Source of the DNA: Microbacterium sp. 5K110 | GTDB lineage: Bacteria > Actinomycetota > Actinomycetes > Actinomycetales > Microbacteriaceae | Length of the DNA: 64,000 nt | Direction of reading: 5' to 3' | Assembly (NCBI RefSeq): GCF_005774735.1 | Contig: NZ_VBUM01000005.1 | Span: 24,175 to 88,174 of the forward strand | In this document: positions 63,935-64,000 of the stretch, piece by piece | How positions within the stretch are numbered: position 1 is the stretch's first letter | How the letters are laid out: each line of letters opens with the position of its first letter | Position numbers and translations under genes: made by a program | Notes under the pieces: generated by a model | What the model was told of the DNA's origin: nothing | What the model saw: only the letters and a program-made list of their open reading frames with translations | Database searches by the model: none

Positions 63935-64000
63935 GCCATCGTGCGATGGTCAGTGAGAACGACCAAGAACTCACACAGAAAGACGACACCGCACGATGGC
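63935..64000. repeat. Inverted repeat at the right end of the window
   Basis: GCCATCGTGCG (63935-63945) and CGCACGATGGC (63990-64000) are perfect 11-base inverted copies 44 bases apart. The left copy also starts a local palindrome CCATCG-TG-CGATGG. It could be a regulatory structure or the end of a mobile element continuing outside. Confidence 0.45.
63946..64000 (+). CDS. Possible start of a gene running off the window
   Basis: An open frame from ATG 63946 reads MVSENDQELTQKDDTARW and continues past the edge. It is 25 bases after the helicase stop in the same direction, with GGGGTGAG about a dozen bases upstream. Too short to classify; it would be the next gene of a helicase operon. Confidence 0.3.
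   Translation, partial: MVSENDQELTQKDDTARW

Overview
The window is high-GC DNA from an actinobacterium. The codon use, the frequent GTG starts, the many 1- and 4-base gene overlaps, and the gene set (carD-ispDF-cysS-rlmB, senX3-regX3-phoU, glnR, a sigK/rskA pair) fit the Microbacteriaceae. A Microbacterium-like organism is my inference, not a proven identity.

Layout. (1) 1-6.6 kb: the start of an exported-protein gene, an amylosucrase, tRNA-Thr(TGT), a DsbA-like protein without its CXXC, a lone sugar-importer ATPase, a DUF4032 kinase-like protein and an NAD(P)-binding oxidoreductase. (2) 6.7-28.4 kb: an accessory catabolic region. It holds a fused E1 and an E2 of a 2-oxoacid dehydrogenase, a VOC protein with a GntR regulator, and a long minus-strand operon. 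That operon runs amidohydrolase-amidohydrolase-permease-binding lipoprotein-fused ATPase/permease-M24 protein-beta-hydroxyacid dehydrogenase-SDR. Next come an XRE-cupin regulator, a zinc dehydrogenase, a Dabb protein and a third amidohydrolase. Two amidohydrolases each face a ketopantoate-reductase-like gene. This looks like uptake and breakdown of one family of small molecules, identity unknown. (3) 28.4-33.7 kb: core genes rlmB, cysS, GNAT, ispDF, carD and an LpqE-like lipoprotein, in the order I recall from mycobacteria. (4) 33.8-45.9 kb: phosphate and nitrogen control (regX3-senX3, phoU, gpmA, glnR, ppk, a MutT1-like protein and a 4'-phosphopantetheinyl transferase), plus an operon of two small membrane proteins, a nitrobindin-like protein, YgfZ and FUSC. 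(5) 46-51.2 kb: a 1312-residue Pls/PosA-type NRPS overlapping an M1 aminopeptidase. (6) 51.3-55.6 kb: pstSCAB. (7) 55.6-59.9 kb: aminodeoxychorismate lyase, a possible structured RNA, and sigK-rskA with a fasciclin lipoprotein. (8) 60-64 kb: tRNA-Lys(TTT), followed by lower-GC DNA with a large SF2 helicase, probably a defence island.

The most interesting part is the Pls/PosA-type synthetase. It has the adenylation, carrier and three membrane-separated acyltransferase-like domains of epsilon-poly-lysine synthetases. The specificity pocket I read (D-A-E-S-I-G-T-V-V-K) resembles a lysine code. A zinc aminopeptidase overlaps its 3' end, and a phosphopantetheinyl transferase lies nearby. Its 5' intergenic region is shared with pstS and carries a perfect PHO box. 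This suggests a phosphate-regulated cationic homopeptide pathway.
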